Part shown: in pieces, positions 1 to 7,076 of the stretch
Numbering within the stretch: the first letter of the stretch is position 1
Layout of the letters: every line of letters begins with the position of its first letter
DNA from: Bacteroidales bacterium
GTDB taxonomy: Bacteria; Bacteroidota; Bacteroidia; Bacteroidales; UBA932
DNA length: 13,120 nt
Assembly (NCBI GenBank): GCA_017551405.1
Contig: JAFZLP010000159.1
Span: 1-13,120 of the forward strand
Direction: 5' to 3'
Translations under genes and position numbers: made by a program
Notes under the pieces: model-generated
The model's input: the letters and a program-made list of their open reading frames with translations, nothing else
Databases searched by the model: none
Told to the model about the DNA's origin: nothing

Positions 1-2049
1 AATCATGGTGTTGCGGGGATTGCCTCCGTACAGCACTTCGAAGAGCTTCTTCTGGAGCTTGTACTGGGGATTCTCGGCAAGACCGGGAAGCATGGCGCGG
101 AGCTGGTCGATGCCAACCTGGTATTCGTCGGCGTCGAAGCGCGGATTGGTGTAAAGGAGGTGCATCAGCTCGAATGCGGTCTTGAGGTCTTTCTTGCCGG
201 AAGAACCGGAGATTCCGTGGGTAATCGATGATACATAGGGCATCATGGCGACATTCTTGCCGGTAAGCATCTTCTTGAGCTGGGTTCCGGAGAAGCCGGC
301 GACACCGGAATTCTGCTGGAACACGGAGATGACGTTGCTGTCGAAGGACGGGAGGTCTTCGGTGGCGATGAGGGTCTGGCCGCCTTCACGCCAGAGGTTG
401 AAGAGGATCTGGTCCTTGCGGTATTCGGTGGGAAGGAGGTAAACCTCGATGCCGTTGCTGAGCGTCCATTTGGTGGCGCCGTACTGTGCGGGAGCGGTGC
501 TCTTGACCTTTCCGGCCTTGAGGGCAGCTGCATTGAGCAGTTCGTCCGCCACTTCCTCGCCTTCGGGTGCAGCGATGTCGGAGGCCTTCACTTCTTCGAT
601 GACCTGGAGAATCTGCTCCTTGGTGGGAGTGGGGAAACCTTCCTTTTCAGGACCGCTGTAGACAACTACGAGGTTCTCGTCGGTGATGAGCTGGGGAACG
701 ATCTGGTTGAGCTGGTCCACGCCGATCTGTCCGAGGAGAGCTTCCACGATCTGCTTTTTCATGGCGGGCTCGAGATAGCTCTTCTGGTCGAAGAAGTGGT
801 TGAGCAGCTCACGGATGAATTCGGGGTTCTTGCGGGTTGCGGCACGCTCGACGGCGGCTTCCTGCCAGGAAATGATCTCGGCCTTGGCACGCTTGTATTC
901 GTCGGCGGTGAAGCCGTAGCGCTTCATGCGCTCGAGCTCGGTGTAGAATGCGCGGAAGCCCTCGAGGATGTTGTCTTCACGGAGGGTAACCTCACCGTAT
1001 GCCGCATCGATGGTCTCGTAAATCAGGTCGGTCACACTGAAGTTTCCGTCGATGAAGGGGGTGCCGGGCTTGGAGGTGATGTCGGTGAAACGCTCGCTCA
1101 TGATGACGCTGACAAGCGACTTCACGAGGTCGTTGAGCTGGCCGATGATGGTGGCGTTCATCTCTTCGGGCTGGGCCTCGCTCTTCCATGCGATTTCAAT
1201 GACGGGGCTGGTGGCCTCGGGGTCGGTAAGGACGCCTATCGAGGGCTCCTTGTTGGCCGGGAAGGGAATCTCGGGCTTCGCCTGGGGATTCTCGCACTTG
1301 GGAATGCGGCCGAAGTATTCCTTGATCTTGGCCTCGATGCGGTCGGGGTCGATGTCGCCGACCACAATGACTGCCTGCCTGTCGGGATGGTACCAGGCAG
1401 CGTAGAAATTGTGGAGGCTCTGGGGATCGAAGGTCTCGAGGTTCTCCTGGCTGCCGATAAGGGTGCAGGTGGCGTATTTGGTGTCGCCGAAGTAGTAGGG
1501 GAGGCTCTTCTCGAGGGTGCGCCACTGGGCGGTGTTGCGCTGGCGCTTCTCACCTACGATGACGGGACGCTCGAGGTCGATCTCCTCGGTGGAGTTGGTG
1601 ACGTAATGGGCGTACTCGCTGAGGATGAGGATGCAGGAGTCTGCCACGGTGGGGCGTTCTACCGGCATGTTGTTCAGCATGTACTGAGTTTCCTCAAAAC
1701 CTGTGGATGCATTGATGTTGCGGCCGAATTCGGCGCCTATGCTCTGGAGATAATTCAGGATGCCCTTTCCGGGGAAGCGCTCGGTGCCGTTGAAGCACAT
1801 GTGCTCGAGGAAGTGGGCGAGACCGTCCTGGTCGGGGGTCTCATAAATGCCGCCGGCGTTGGTGGCGAGATAGAATTCCGCCCTGCCCTTCGGGAGCTCG
1901 TTGTGGCGGATATAGTAAGTGAGGCCGTTCTCAAGCTTGCCGACGCGGACTGCGGGGTCGTTCGGAAGGGCCTGCATCATGGGATTCCCCTGGGCGCTGA
2001 GGCTCAGGGCCGCGAAACTTGCGGCGATGAATACAAACAACTTTTTCAT
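1..2049 (-). CDS. Secreted M16 family zinc metallopeptidase (PqqL-like), C-terminus cut by window edge
   Basis: The reverse frame opens with ATG at 2049 and stays open for 683 codons to base 1, so the C-terminus is missing; related two-lobed M16 proteins are usually about 930 residues. Residues 1-20 are a signal peptide (MKK, a hydrophobic stretch, then LSAQ), so it probably acts in the periplasm. The inverted zinc motif HFLEH is at residues 79-83: H79 and H83 bind zinc and E82 is catalytic. The third ligand should be E167 (E160 is the accompanying acidic residue), 84 residues after H83, within the family range. The last visible residues, around LYGGNPRNTM, belong to the second M16 half. It likely cleaves peptides inside a closed chamber. 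Its own promoter lies at 2082-2112, over the end of the preceding gene. The family is certain; the substrate cannot be read from the sequence. Confidence 0.93.
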   Translation of the reverse strand, partial: MKKLFVFIAASFAALSLSAQGNPMMQALPNDPAVRVGKLENGLTYYIRHNELPKGRAEFYLATNAGGIYETPDQDGLAHFLEHMCFNGTERFPGKGILNYLQSIGAEFGRNINASTGFEETQYMLNNMPVERPTVADSCILILSEYAHYVTNSTEEIDLERPVIVGEKRQRNTAQWRTLEKSLPYYFGDTKYATCTLIGSQENLETFDPQSLHNFYAAWYHPDRQAVIVVGDIDPDRIEAKIKEYFGRIPKCENPQAKPEIPFPANKEPSIGVLTDPEATSPVIEIAWKSEAQPEEMNATIIGQLNDLVKSLVSVIMSERFTDITSKPGTPFIDGNFSVTDLIYETIDAAYGEVTLREDNILEGFRAFYTELERMKRYGFTADEYKRAKAEIISWQEAAVERAATRKNPEFIRELLNHFFDQKSYLEPAMKKQIVEALLGQIGVDQLNQIVPQLITDENLVVVYSGPEKEGFPTPTKEQILQVIEEVKASDIAAPEGEEVADELLNAAALKAGKVKSTAPAQYGATKWTLSNGIEVYLLPTEYRKDQILFNLWREGGQTLIATEDLPSFDSNVISVFQQNSGVAGFSGTQLKKMLTGKNVAMMPYVSSITHGISGSSGKKDLKTAFELMHLLYTNPRFDADEYQVGIDQLRAMLPGLAENPQYKLQKKLFEVLYGGNPRNTMI

Positions 2050-2081
2050 TATTACAACAAAATTATGGAGTATCGGAAATA

Positions 2082-2112
2082 CAAATCTAACTCTATTTAT
2101 TCATTATCCAAA
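2082..2112 (-). promoter_or_regulatory. Bacteroidetes-type promoter for the M16 peptidase gene
   Basis: On the minus strand TTTG (2112-2109) is followed after exactly 19 nt by TAGATTTG (2089-2082). This matches the Bacteroidetes primary sigma factor consensus TTTG-N19-TAnnTTTG with no mismatch. Transcription should start near 2075, giving a leader of about 25 nt before the ATG at 2049. The -33 element lies inside the last codons of the thioredoxin-like gene, so the M16 gene can be expressed independently of the lon operon. A second -7-like box, TAATTTTG, lies at 2065-2058 but has no TTTG at the right distance. Confidence 0.75.
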
Positions 2113-2909
2113 TAGTCTTCGATAATCTTTGCGAGGCCGAACATCTCATGCAGGTTCTCGACTTCCAGCCGCCGCCCTATGATTTCCCCGCTGGAGGACA
2201 CCATGTACAGCTTCGGGGTGGATATCACTCCGTAAAGGCGGAGGTAGTCGCTGTCTATTTCGGGATCCCACAGATGAACCACTTTCACGAGCGGGTTCTT
2301 TACCTTGAAGCTGCGGCGGAACTGTCTCCATGCCTTCCTGTCCTGACCGGCGTATACGGCATAGAACGTGACGGGAAGGACAGCCTCCTTTTCCAGTACG
2401 GACGGAAGCACTTCCGCCTCCACCCTGCACTTCCCGCAGGAAGTGTCGAAGAACCAGAGCATCGAGGCCTTGCCGTCTTCGGGAACGGTTCTGCGCCCTC
2501 TGCACGGCTTGAAAAGGCTGATTTTGGGCGCCTGCATGCCTATCAGGGAACTCCTGTTGAAGTCGGCGAAGAGCTTGGCGTCCATTTCGTCGAATTCGCT
2601 GCGCATCGGCACGGTGCCGTCGGCGAACCACCTGTCGTAGATGTGGATGGCGACCGCTTCCTCGCCCATTACGCGCGATTCCTTATAATAGTCGAAGAGC
2701 CACAGGGCGATGTGCTGCCTGGTGGCGGAATCGGAGGCGGCGCCTATCATGTAGTCGGCTTCGCCCGCCTTGCTGTCCTCGTCTTCGGTGCGGATGCTCC
2801 GCACGTAGACCTCCATGAGGCTGTCCAGCTTCTCATAGCGGTCCTGGCCGCTCGCGGAGAGGATGGCTCCGGGCAGCAGACAGAGAAACAGCAGGATCTT
2901 CTTAAACAT
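2097..2909 (-). CDS. Secreted thioredoxin-like (TlpA/DsbE-type) protein
   Basis: This 270-residue protein begins with a signal peptide (MFKKILLFLC to about S20-G21), so it should be exported. Residues about 25-125 form an acidic, mostly helical N-terminal region that resembles the DUF5106-type domain of Bacteroidetes thioredoxin proteins (tentative). From about 126 a thioredoxin fold follows, with the redox pair C158-G-K-C161 after WFFDTS and the cis-proline segment STP at 230-232. The likely role is thiol-disulfide exchange or reduction in the periplasm; partners are unknown. I chose the start at 2909 because it gives a clean signal peptide. The frame stays open to 3065, but that stretch lies inside coaD and encodes a low-complexity shadow. 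The ATG overlaps the end of coaD by 8 nt, suggesting translational coupling. An extra cysteine, C136, lies before the active site. Confidence 0.85.
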   Translation of the reverse strand: MFKKILLFLCLLPGAILSASGQDRYEKLDSLMEVYVRSIRTEDEDSKAGEADYMIGAASDSATRQHIALWLFDYYKESRVMGEEAVAIHIYDRWFADGTVPMRSEFDEMDAKLFADFNRSSLIGMQAPKISLFKPCRGRRTVPEDGKASMLWFFDTSCGKCRVEAEVLPSVLEKEAVLPVTFYAVYAGQDRKAWRQFRRSFKVKNPLVKVVHLWDPEIDSDYLRLYGVISTPKLYMVSSSGEIIGRRLEVENLHEMFGLAKIIEDYLDNE

Positions 2910-3375
2910 TGATCTTCGGGAGATTGACGCCCTTGGGCATGAAAGTGCTGGTGTCTCCTCCGTGGCGGATAATGTCGCGTACCGCGCTGGACGAAATGTG
3001 CGAGAACTCCTGTGCGGTAGGGATGATGATGGTGTCGACATCGGGATTGAGCCGGCGGTTCGCATCGGCGTTGCTCTGCTCGGTCTCGAAGTCCATGAAG
3101 TTTCTTACGCCACGGACTATATGCTTGATTCCCAGCTCTTTGCAGGCGTCGGCGGTGAGGCCTTCGTAGTGGATTACCCTCACGCCGCTGAGCCCCTTGG
3201 TGGCCTGCTTGATGATGTCCACTTTCTGCTCGGTCGTAAAGAAACCTCTCTTGTCCTGGTTGACGCCTATGGCCACAACCACTTCGTCGAACATGGTGAG
3301 CGCCCTCTGCAGGATGTTCAGATGGCCGGCGGTAAAGGGATCGAAGGATCCCGGAAATAAAGCTACAGTTGCCAA
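2902..3375 (-). CDS. coaD: Pantetheine-phosphate adenylyltransferase (PPAT)
   Basis: CoaD joins 4'-phosphopantetheine to ATP to give dephospho-CoA, the penultimate step of coenzyme A synthesis, in the cytoplasm. The 157-residue length is normal. Family motifs are all present: FPGSFDPFTAGH at residues 7-18 (nucleotidyltransferase T/HxGH, here T15-A-G-H18), RGVRNFMDFE at 88-97 and ISSSAVR at 127-133. The start codon is TTG (3375-3373). An in-frame stop lies seven codons upstream with no ATG or GTG between, and the next ATG comes after the HxGH motif, so TTG is effectively forced. The gene starts inside the last 13 nt of ung and ends 8 nt inside the thioredoxin-like gene, so it is co-transcribed and probably translationally coupled in the lon operon. 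Confidence 0.96.
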   Translation of the reverse strand: MATVALFPGSFDPFTAGHLNILQRALTMFDEVVVAIGVNQDKRGFFTTEQKVDIIKQATKGLSGVRVIHYEGLTADACKELGIKHIVRGVRNFMDFETEQSNADANRRLNPDVDTIIIPTAQEFSHISSSAVRDIIRHGGDTSTFMPKGVNLPKINV

Positions 3376-4031
3376 TTTACAGGTGTTTTGCCTTTAAAGG
3401 TAAGAAAATTATTTGCTTTCGAGAAATGTCTGCATCCAAAAAACGCGCCGCGGGCGAGGGGGGACGGATGCGCTGCCTGGAGCACCAGATGCTTGCGGGC
3501 ATCGATCAGCGGAGCCTTGCCCCTGGCGTAGTTCCCCCAGAGCATGAATACCACTCCGTCGCAGTTGTCGGAGATGTATTTTATGACGGCGTCGGTGAAT
3601 TCTTCCCATCCTATCCTTTCGTGCGATGCGGCCTGTCCGGCGCGCACCGTGAGGATAGAGTTCAGCAGCAGCACGCCCTGTCTGGCCCAGGGCTCGAGGT
3701 TGTAGGTCCTGCCCATCCTGATGCCCAGGTCGCTCTCTATTTCCTTATAGATGTTCACGAGCGACGGGGGAGCGGGCATTCCGTCGGGCACCGAGAAGCT
3801 CAGGCCCATCGCCTGACCGGGATTATGATACGGGTCCTGACCCAGGATAACCACTTTGACATCCTGCACCGGAGTGAGCTCGAAGGCCCTGAAAATGCGG
3901 CTTCCCGGGGGATAGATGGTCTGTCCCTTTTCCTTTTCGGCATGGAGATAAGAGACAAGCCCCGCAAAGTAAGGCTTGTCGAACTCACTCTGCAGGGCCT
4001 GTCGCCAGGATTCTTCTATCTTTACGTTCAT
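3363..4031 (-). CDS. ung: Uracil-DNA glycosylase, family 1
   Basis: Ung removes uracil from DNA, arising from dUTP incorporation or cytosine deamination, and so starts base excision repair. The 222-residue length is typical. The water-activating motif GQDPYH is at residues 64-69 with catalytic D66, and the DNA-intercalation loop HPSPLA starts at the catalytic H188, followed by GCRHFSKAN. LLLNSILTVR (121-130) is the conserved uracil-pocket region. These are the family 1 signatures and they are intact. The ATG overlaps the lon stop as ATGA (4 nt), and the 3' end overlaps the coaD start by 13 nt, so the gene depends on the lon transcript unless an internal promoter exists; I saw none. Confidence 0.97.
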   Translation of the reverse strand: MNVKIEESWRQALQSEFDKPYFAGLVSYLHAEKEKGQTIYPPGSRIFRAFELTPVQDVKVVILGQDPYHNPGQAMGLSFSVPDGMPAPPSLVNIYKEIESDLGIRMGRTYNLEPWARQGVLLLNSILTVRAGQAASHERIGWEEFTDAVIKYISDNCDGVVFMLWGNYARGKAPLIDARKHLVLQAAHPSPLARGAFFGCRHFSKANNFLTFKGKTPVNWQL

Positions 4032-6433
4032 TTCTCGAAGATGAAGTCGATGACGTCCTTTATTTCCTTGACATACACGAAATCGAGGCCTTTCACGTAG
4101 ATTTCCTTGATGTCCTCGATGTCGCGGCGGTTCTGTTCGCTGAGGAGGATGGTGTGAACCCCGGCGCGCTTGGCCGCGAGCACCTTTTCCTTGAGGCCTC
4201 CCACGGGAAGCACCCTGCCGCGCAGGGTCATTTCGCCTGTCATGGCGATACCCTTCTTAACAGCCTCGCCCCTGTAGGCCGATACCATGGAGGATACCAT
4301 GGTGATGCCGGCCGAAGGACCGTCCTTCGGGACCGCGCCCTCCGGAACGTGCACGTGGACATCCTTGGCGGCGAACTGCTCGCTGGTCATCCTGACCATT
4401 TCGGGATGCGCCTTGATGTACTGGTAGGCGATGGTGGCGGATTCCTTCATGACGTCTCCCAGGTTGCCGGTCATGGTGAGCACACCCTTGCCTCCGGAGA
4501 CGCTGCTCTCCACGAAGAGAATCTCCCCGCCCAGTTCCGTCCAGGCCAGTCCGGTGACCACGCCCGGGCCTTCGTTGCCCTTCTGCTTGTCGTGGAAGGC
4601 GGTGGGCAGGCCCAGATACTCCTTGAGATGCTCGATCTTGATTTCGGAGGGATGCTCCTGGCCGAGCGCTATCTTCTTGGCGGTGACGCGGGCAATCTTG
4701 GCAATCTGCTTTTCGAGGCCGCGGACACCGGATTCGTGGGTATACTGGTCGATTATCTCGCGTACGGCGGAAGGTTCGATCTTGAGGTCGTCGCGCCCGA
4801 GACCGTGGGCCTCCAGCTGCTTGGGCATCAGGAAGTGCTTTGCGATCTCGGCCTTTTCCTCGGCCAGATAGCCTGTGACGTTGATTACCTCCATCCTGTC
4901 CAGGAGCGCCGGCTGGATGCTGGAGATGCCGTTCGCAGTGGTGATGAACAGGACGTGCGAGAGGTCGTAGTCAAGGTCGAGGTAGTTGTCGTGGAAGGTG
5001 GCGTTCTGTTCTGGGTCGAGGGCTTCCAGCAGCGCGGAGGACGGATCGCCCTTGTAATCGGCTCCCACCTTGTCAATCTCGTCCAGCACTATCACCGGAT
5101 TGGAGGTGCCGGCACGTGCGATGGCGTTCAGGATGCGGCCCGGAAGGGCACCGATGTAGGTTTTGCGGTGGCCGCGAATCTCCGCCTCGTCGTGCAGGCC
5201 GCCCAGGGAGATGCGCTCGTACTTGCGCCCGAGGGCCTTGGCCACGCTCTTGCCGAGACTGGTCTTGCCGACCCCCGGAGGGCCGTAGAGGCAGAGGATG
5301 GGCGACTTCATGTTGCCCTTGAGCTTGAGCACCGCAAGGTACTCGATAATCCTGTCCTTGACCGTCTCGAGGCCGTAATGGTCTTCGTCCAGCACCTTCT
5401 GGGCATGGGAAAGGTCGAGGTTGTCTTCGGACATCTCGTCCCACGGCAGGTTGAGCATGAAGTCAAGGTAATTGTACTGCACGCTGTAGTCGGGGGAGTT
5501 GGGGGAGTATTTCTGCAGGCGGTTCAGCTCTTTCTCGAAGGCTTCGCCCGTTTCCTTGGACCATTTCTTCTTGGCCGCGCGCTCCTTGAGTTTGTCGTAG
5601 TCTTCGCCTTCGTCCATTCCGAGCTCTTCCTGAATGGTCTTGAGCTGGTTGTTGAGGTAGTATTCCCTCTGCTGCTGGTCGATTTCGCTCTTGACTTTCT
5701 GGTTGATGTCCTGCTTGATCTTGGAAAGCTCTATTTCCATGTTGAGCAGGCTCAGGAGCTTCATTGCGCGTGCACGGATGTCGTCGTACTGAAGGAGCTC
5801 TATCTTGTCGGAGAAGTCGTCAACCTCTACCGTGGTGGCGATGAAATTCACCAGGAATTTGAAGTCGGAGATGCTCCTGATGGCCGCTATGGCCTCGCGC
5901 GAGGCCATGGAGGTGTTGCGCACGATCTGGATGGCGTTGTCCTTGAGGGAGTCGGCTATGGCCTTGACGGTGGCGCTGTCCTTGTCTGCCAGATAGTCGT
6001 CGAGATAGTGGATCCTGGCAGTGAGGAAGGGTTCGTAATCGAGGATGGCGTCGAGCGAGAAACGCTTGATGCCCTGGAGTATGGCTGTGATGGTGCCGTC
6101 CGGCATCTCGAGGCTCTTGATTATCTTGGCTACGGTGCCGTAGGGGTAAAGGTCCTTCTCTTTCGGGTCTTCGATGGTGACGTCCGTCTGGGGCACGCAG
6201 CCTACGAAGAAACCGTGGGATTCGGCTTCCTTGATGAGCCTGATGCTCTTCTCCCTGCCTATGGTCACCGGGAATACCGCATTGGGGAACAGGACGGCGT
6301 TCCGGAGTGCCAGGATCGGCAGGGTATCGGGGAGTTCGGAATCGTTGACTTCCCTTATCTCTTCACCCTGCATGACCGGGATGATGCTGACTTCGGCTCC
6401 CGCCGGGAATGCATATTCTTTGTTTTCTTTCAT
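4028..6433 (-). CDS. lon: ATP-dependent protease Lon (LonA type)
   Basis: Lon unfolds and degrades damaged and selected regulatory proteins as a hexamer in the cytoplasm. The 801 residues show the full LonA layout: N-terminal substrate-binding domain about 36-230, coiled-coil linker about 230-310, AAA+ module about 345-590 and serine protease domain about 615-801. Visible motifs are Walker A GPPGVGKT (384-391), Walker B VIVLDE (447-452), arginine finger R513, sensor-2 R571, catalytic S707 in PKDGPSAG and K750 in GGLKEK. The S707-K750 spacing of 43 equals that of E. coli S679-K722. It heads a minus-strand operon with ung (ATGA overlap), coaD and a thioredoxin-like gene. A consensus promoter lies at 6481-6511, and no CIRCE-type heat-shock inverted repeat was seen. 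Confidence 0.98.
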   Translation of the reverse strand: MKENKEYAFPAGAEVSIIPVMQGEEIREVNDSELPDTLPILALRNAVLFPNAVFPVTIGREKSIRLIKEAESHGFFVGCVPQTDVTIEDPKEKDLYPYGTVAKIIKSLEMPDGTITAILQGIKRFSLDAILDYEPFLTARIHYLDDYLADKDSATVKAIADSLKDNAIQIVRNTSMASREAIAAIRSISDFKFLVNFIATTVEVDDFSDKIELLQYDDIRARAMKLLSLLNMEIELSKIKQDINQKVKSEIDQQQREYYLNNQLKTIQEELGMDEGEDYDKLKERAAKKKWSKETGEAFEKELNRLQKYSPNSPDYSVQYNYLDFMLNLPWDEMSEDNLDLSHAQKVLDEDHYGLETVKDRIIEYLAVLKLKGNMKSPILCLYGPPGVGKTSLGKSVAKALGRKYERISLGGLHDEAEIRGHRKTYIGALPGRILNAIARAGTSNPVIVLDEIDKVGADYKGDPSSALLEALDPEQNATFHDNYLDLDYDLSHVLFITTANGISSIQPALLDRMEVINVTGYLAEEKAEIAKHFLMPKQLEAHGLGRDDLKIEPSAVREIIDQYTHESGVRGLEKQIAKIARVTAKKIALGQEHPSEIKIEHLKEYLGLPTAFHDKQKGNEGPGVVTGLAWTELGGEILFVESSVSGGKGVLTMTGNLGDVMKESATIAYQYIKAHPEMVRMTSEQFAAKDVHVHVPEGAVPKDGPSAGITMVSSMVSAYRGEAVKKGIAMTGEMTLRGRVLPVGGLKEKVLAAKRAGVHTILLSEQNRRDIEDIKEIYVKGLDFVYVKEIKDVIDFIFEK

Positions 6434-6480
6434 ATATCTCTGTCAAATTGTCAGTATAGGGGCAGTATTCCCCCGTGTTC

Positions 6481-6511
6481 CAAATATAGTCAATCTCCGT
6501 GCCACTGCAAA
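6481..6511 (-). promoter_or_regulatory. Bacteroidetes-type promoter for lon
   Basis: On the minus strand TTTG (6511-6508) is followed after exactly 19 nt by TATATTTG (6488-6481), an exact match to TTTG-N19-TAnnTTTG. The transcript should start near 6474, giving a leader of about 40 nt. That leader holds the short dyad GGGG-N8-CCCC and two copies of ATACTG close together, too weak to call a regulatory element. The promoter is back to back with that of HU. Confidence 0.78.
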
Positions 6512-6537
6512 AGATTCAGAAAAACTCATCGTAGAGG

Positions 6538-6568
6538 TTTGATTATTAAAAAATTATATCTACTTTTG
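6538..6568 (+). promoter_or_regulatory. Bacteroidetes-type promoter for the HU gene
   Basis: TTTG (6538-6541) is followed after exactly 19 nt by TACTTTTG (6561-6568), an exact consensus match. The spacer is almost pure A/T. Transcription should start near 6575, leaving an A-rich leader of about 47 nt before the HU ATG at 6622. Its -33 element lies 26 bp from that of the divergent lon promoter. Confidence 0.8.
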
Positions 6569-6587
6569 TGCTCCAAAATTGAAAGAA

Positions 6588-6609
6588 CGCAATTATAACG
6601 CAATAATAA
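6588..6609 (+). repeat. Short tandem repeat in the HU leader
   Basis: Two adjacent 11-nt units, CGCAATTATAA and CGCAATAATAA, differ at one base. They lie in the predicted untranslated leader between the HU promoter and start codon. The function is unknown. An unstructured A/T-rich leader would suit SD-independent initiation, or the repeat may be chance. Confidence 0.6.
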
Positions 6610-6621
6610 AACTCTAAAATC

Positions 6622-6897
6622 ATGACAAAAGCTGAAATCGTAAACGAGATCGCCAAGCAGACCGGCATCGAGAAAATTCAGGTTCAATCAGTGGTTGAAG
6701 CCTTCATGGAGTCCATCAAGAAATCCCTCGCAAAAGGCAACCCGGTTTATCTTCGTGGCTTTGGCAGTTTCATTGTAAAGCATCGCGCCCAGAAGGCCGC
6801 CCGCAATATCACCGCCAAGACTACCCTTGTGATTCCTGCACACGATGTTCCGGCCTTCAAGCCTGCCAAGGTTTTCATTGCCGATCTTAAGAAATAA
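6622..6897 (+). CDS. hup: HU/IHF family nucleoid DNA-binding protein
   Basis: This 91-residue protein starts MTKAEIVNEIAKQTGI and has the full HU fold: two N-terminal helices about 3-38, then the beta saddle with FGSF (47-50) and the DNA-binding arm about 53-74. The arm is rich in R and K, and the usual proline is present in VIPAHDVPAFKP. It bends and compacts DNA as a dimer. The arm's RNPxT-type tip reads ARNITAK, so the intercalating proline of classical HU is replaced by isoleucine at that place; many Bacteroidetes HU paralogues vary here. It is transcribed from the 6538-6568 promoter, probably together with the 29-residue gene 16 nt downstream. It could be one of several HU paralogues in the genome. 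Confidence 0.93.
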   Translation: MTKAEIVNEIAKQTGIEKIQVQSVVEAFMESIKKSLAKGNPVYLRGFGSFIVKHRAQKAARNITAKTTLVIPAHDVPAFKPAKVFIADLKK

Positions 6898-6913
6898 TTA
6901 ATACTCATTCAAC

Positions 6914-7003
6914 ATGCCTAGCGGAAAGAAGAGAAAGAGACATAAAATGTCGACGCACAAGCGTAAAAAGCGCTTGCGCCTCAACAGACATAAGAAGAAA
7001 TAA
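6914..7003 (+). CDS. 29-residue basic protein, AURKAIP1/COX24 (mS38 C-terminal-like) family
   Basis: ATG at 6914 opens a 29-codon frame ending TAA at 7001-7003. The product begins MPSGKKRKRHKMSTHKRKK and ends in NRHKKK; more than half of its residues are K, R or H. The pattern GKKRKRHKM-THKRKKRLR closely resembles the small Bacteroidetes proteins annotated as AURKAIP1/COX24 domain proteins, related to the C-terminal helix of mitoribosomal mS38. Known family context suggests a ribosome-associated, rRNA-binding peptide. That role is inference here. It lies 16 nt after HU, before the terminator at 7013-7046, so it shares the HU transcript. It contains almost nothing but charged residues and no hydrophobic segment. 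Confidence 0.85.
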   Translation: MPSGKKRKRHKMSTHKRKKRLRLNRHKKK

Positions 7004-7012
7004 TTGTCGAGG

Positions 7013-7046
7013 GAGGCTCGTACGGGGGATCCGGCGAGCCTCTTTT
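7013..7046 (+). terminator. Intrinsic terminator or attenuator between the HU unit and rng
   Basis: GAGGCTCG (7013-7020) and CGAGCCTC (7035-7042) form a perfect 8-bp GC-rich stem with a 14-nt loop, directly followed by TTTT. It lies 10 nt after the microprotein stop and 31 nt before the rng start. No TTTG-N19-TAnnTTTG promoter exists between it and rng, so it may be leaky and set the ratio of HU to rng transcripts. Confidence 0.75.
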
Positions 7047-7076
7047 AATAAGTGAACAACTGTCCAGAATAATCCA

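Noticed and set aside
2058..2065. Second -7-like box (TAATTTTG) before the M16 gene.
   Set aside because: The nearest TTTG gives only a 16-nt spacer, whereas the neighbouring box has an exact 19-nt spacing.
796..2115. A 439-codon plus-strand frame over the M16 gene.
   Set aside because: The opposite strand encodes a clear M16 peptidase with signal peptide and HFLEH; the antisense product is low-complexity Gly/Val/Leu-rich.
2910..3065. N-terminal extension of the thioredoxin-like protein.
   Set aside because: It would lie inside coaD, encodes Ser/Arg/Pro-rich shadow sequence and would bury the signal peptide.
6444..6475. Short G/C dyad in the lon leader as a heat-shock operator.
   Set aside because: It is only 4 bp of stem and does not resemble CIRCE or another known operator.
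4154..6598. An 814-codon open frame on the plus strand antisense to the whole lon gene.
   Set aside because: It is a shadow created by lon codon usage in GC-rich DNA. Its protein has no recognisable domain, while the lon frame has every catalytic motif.
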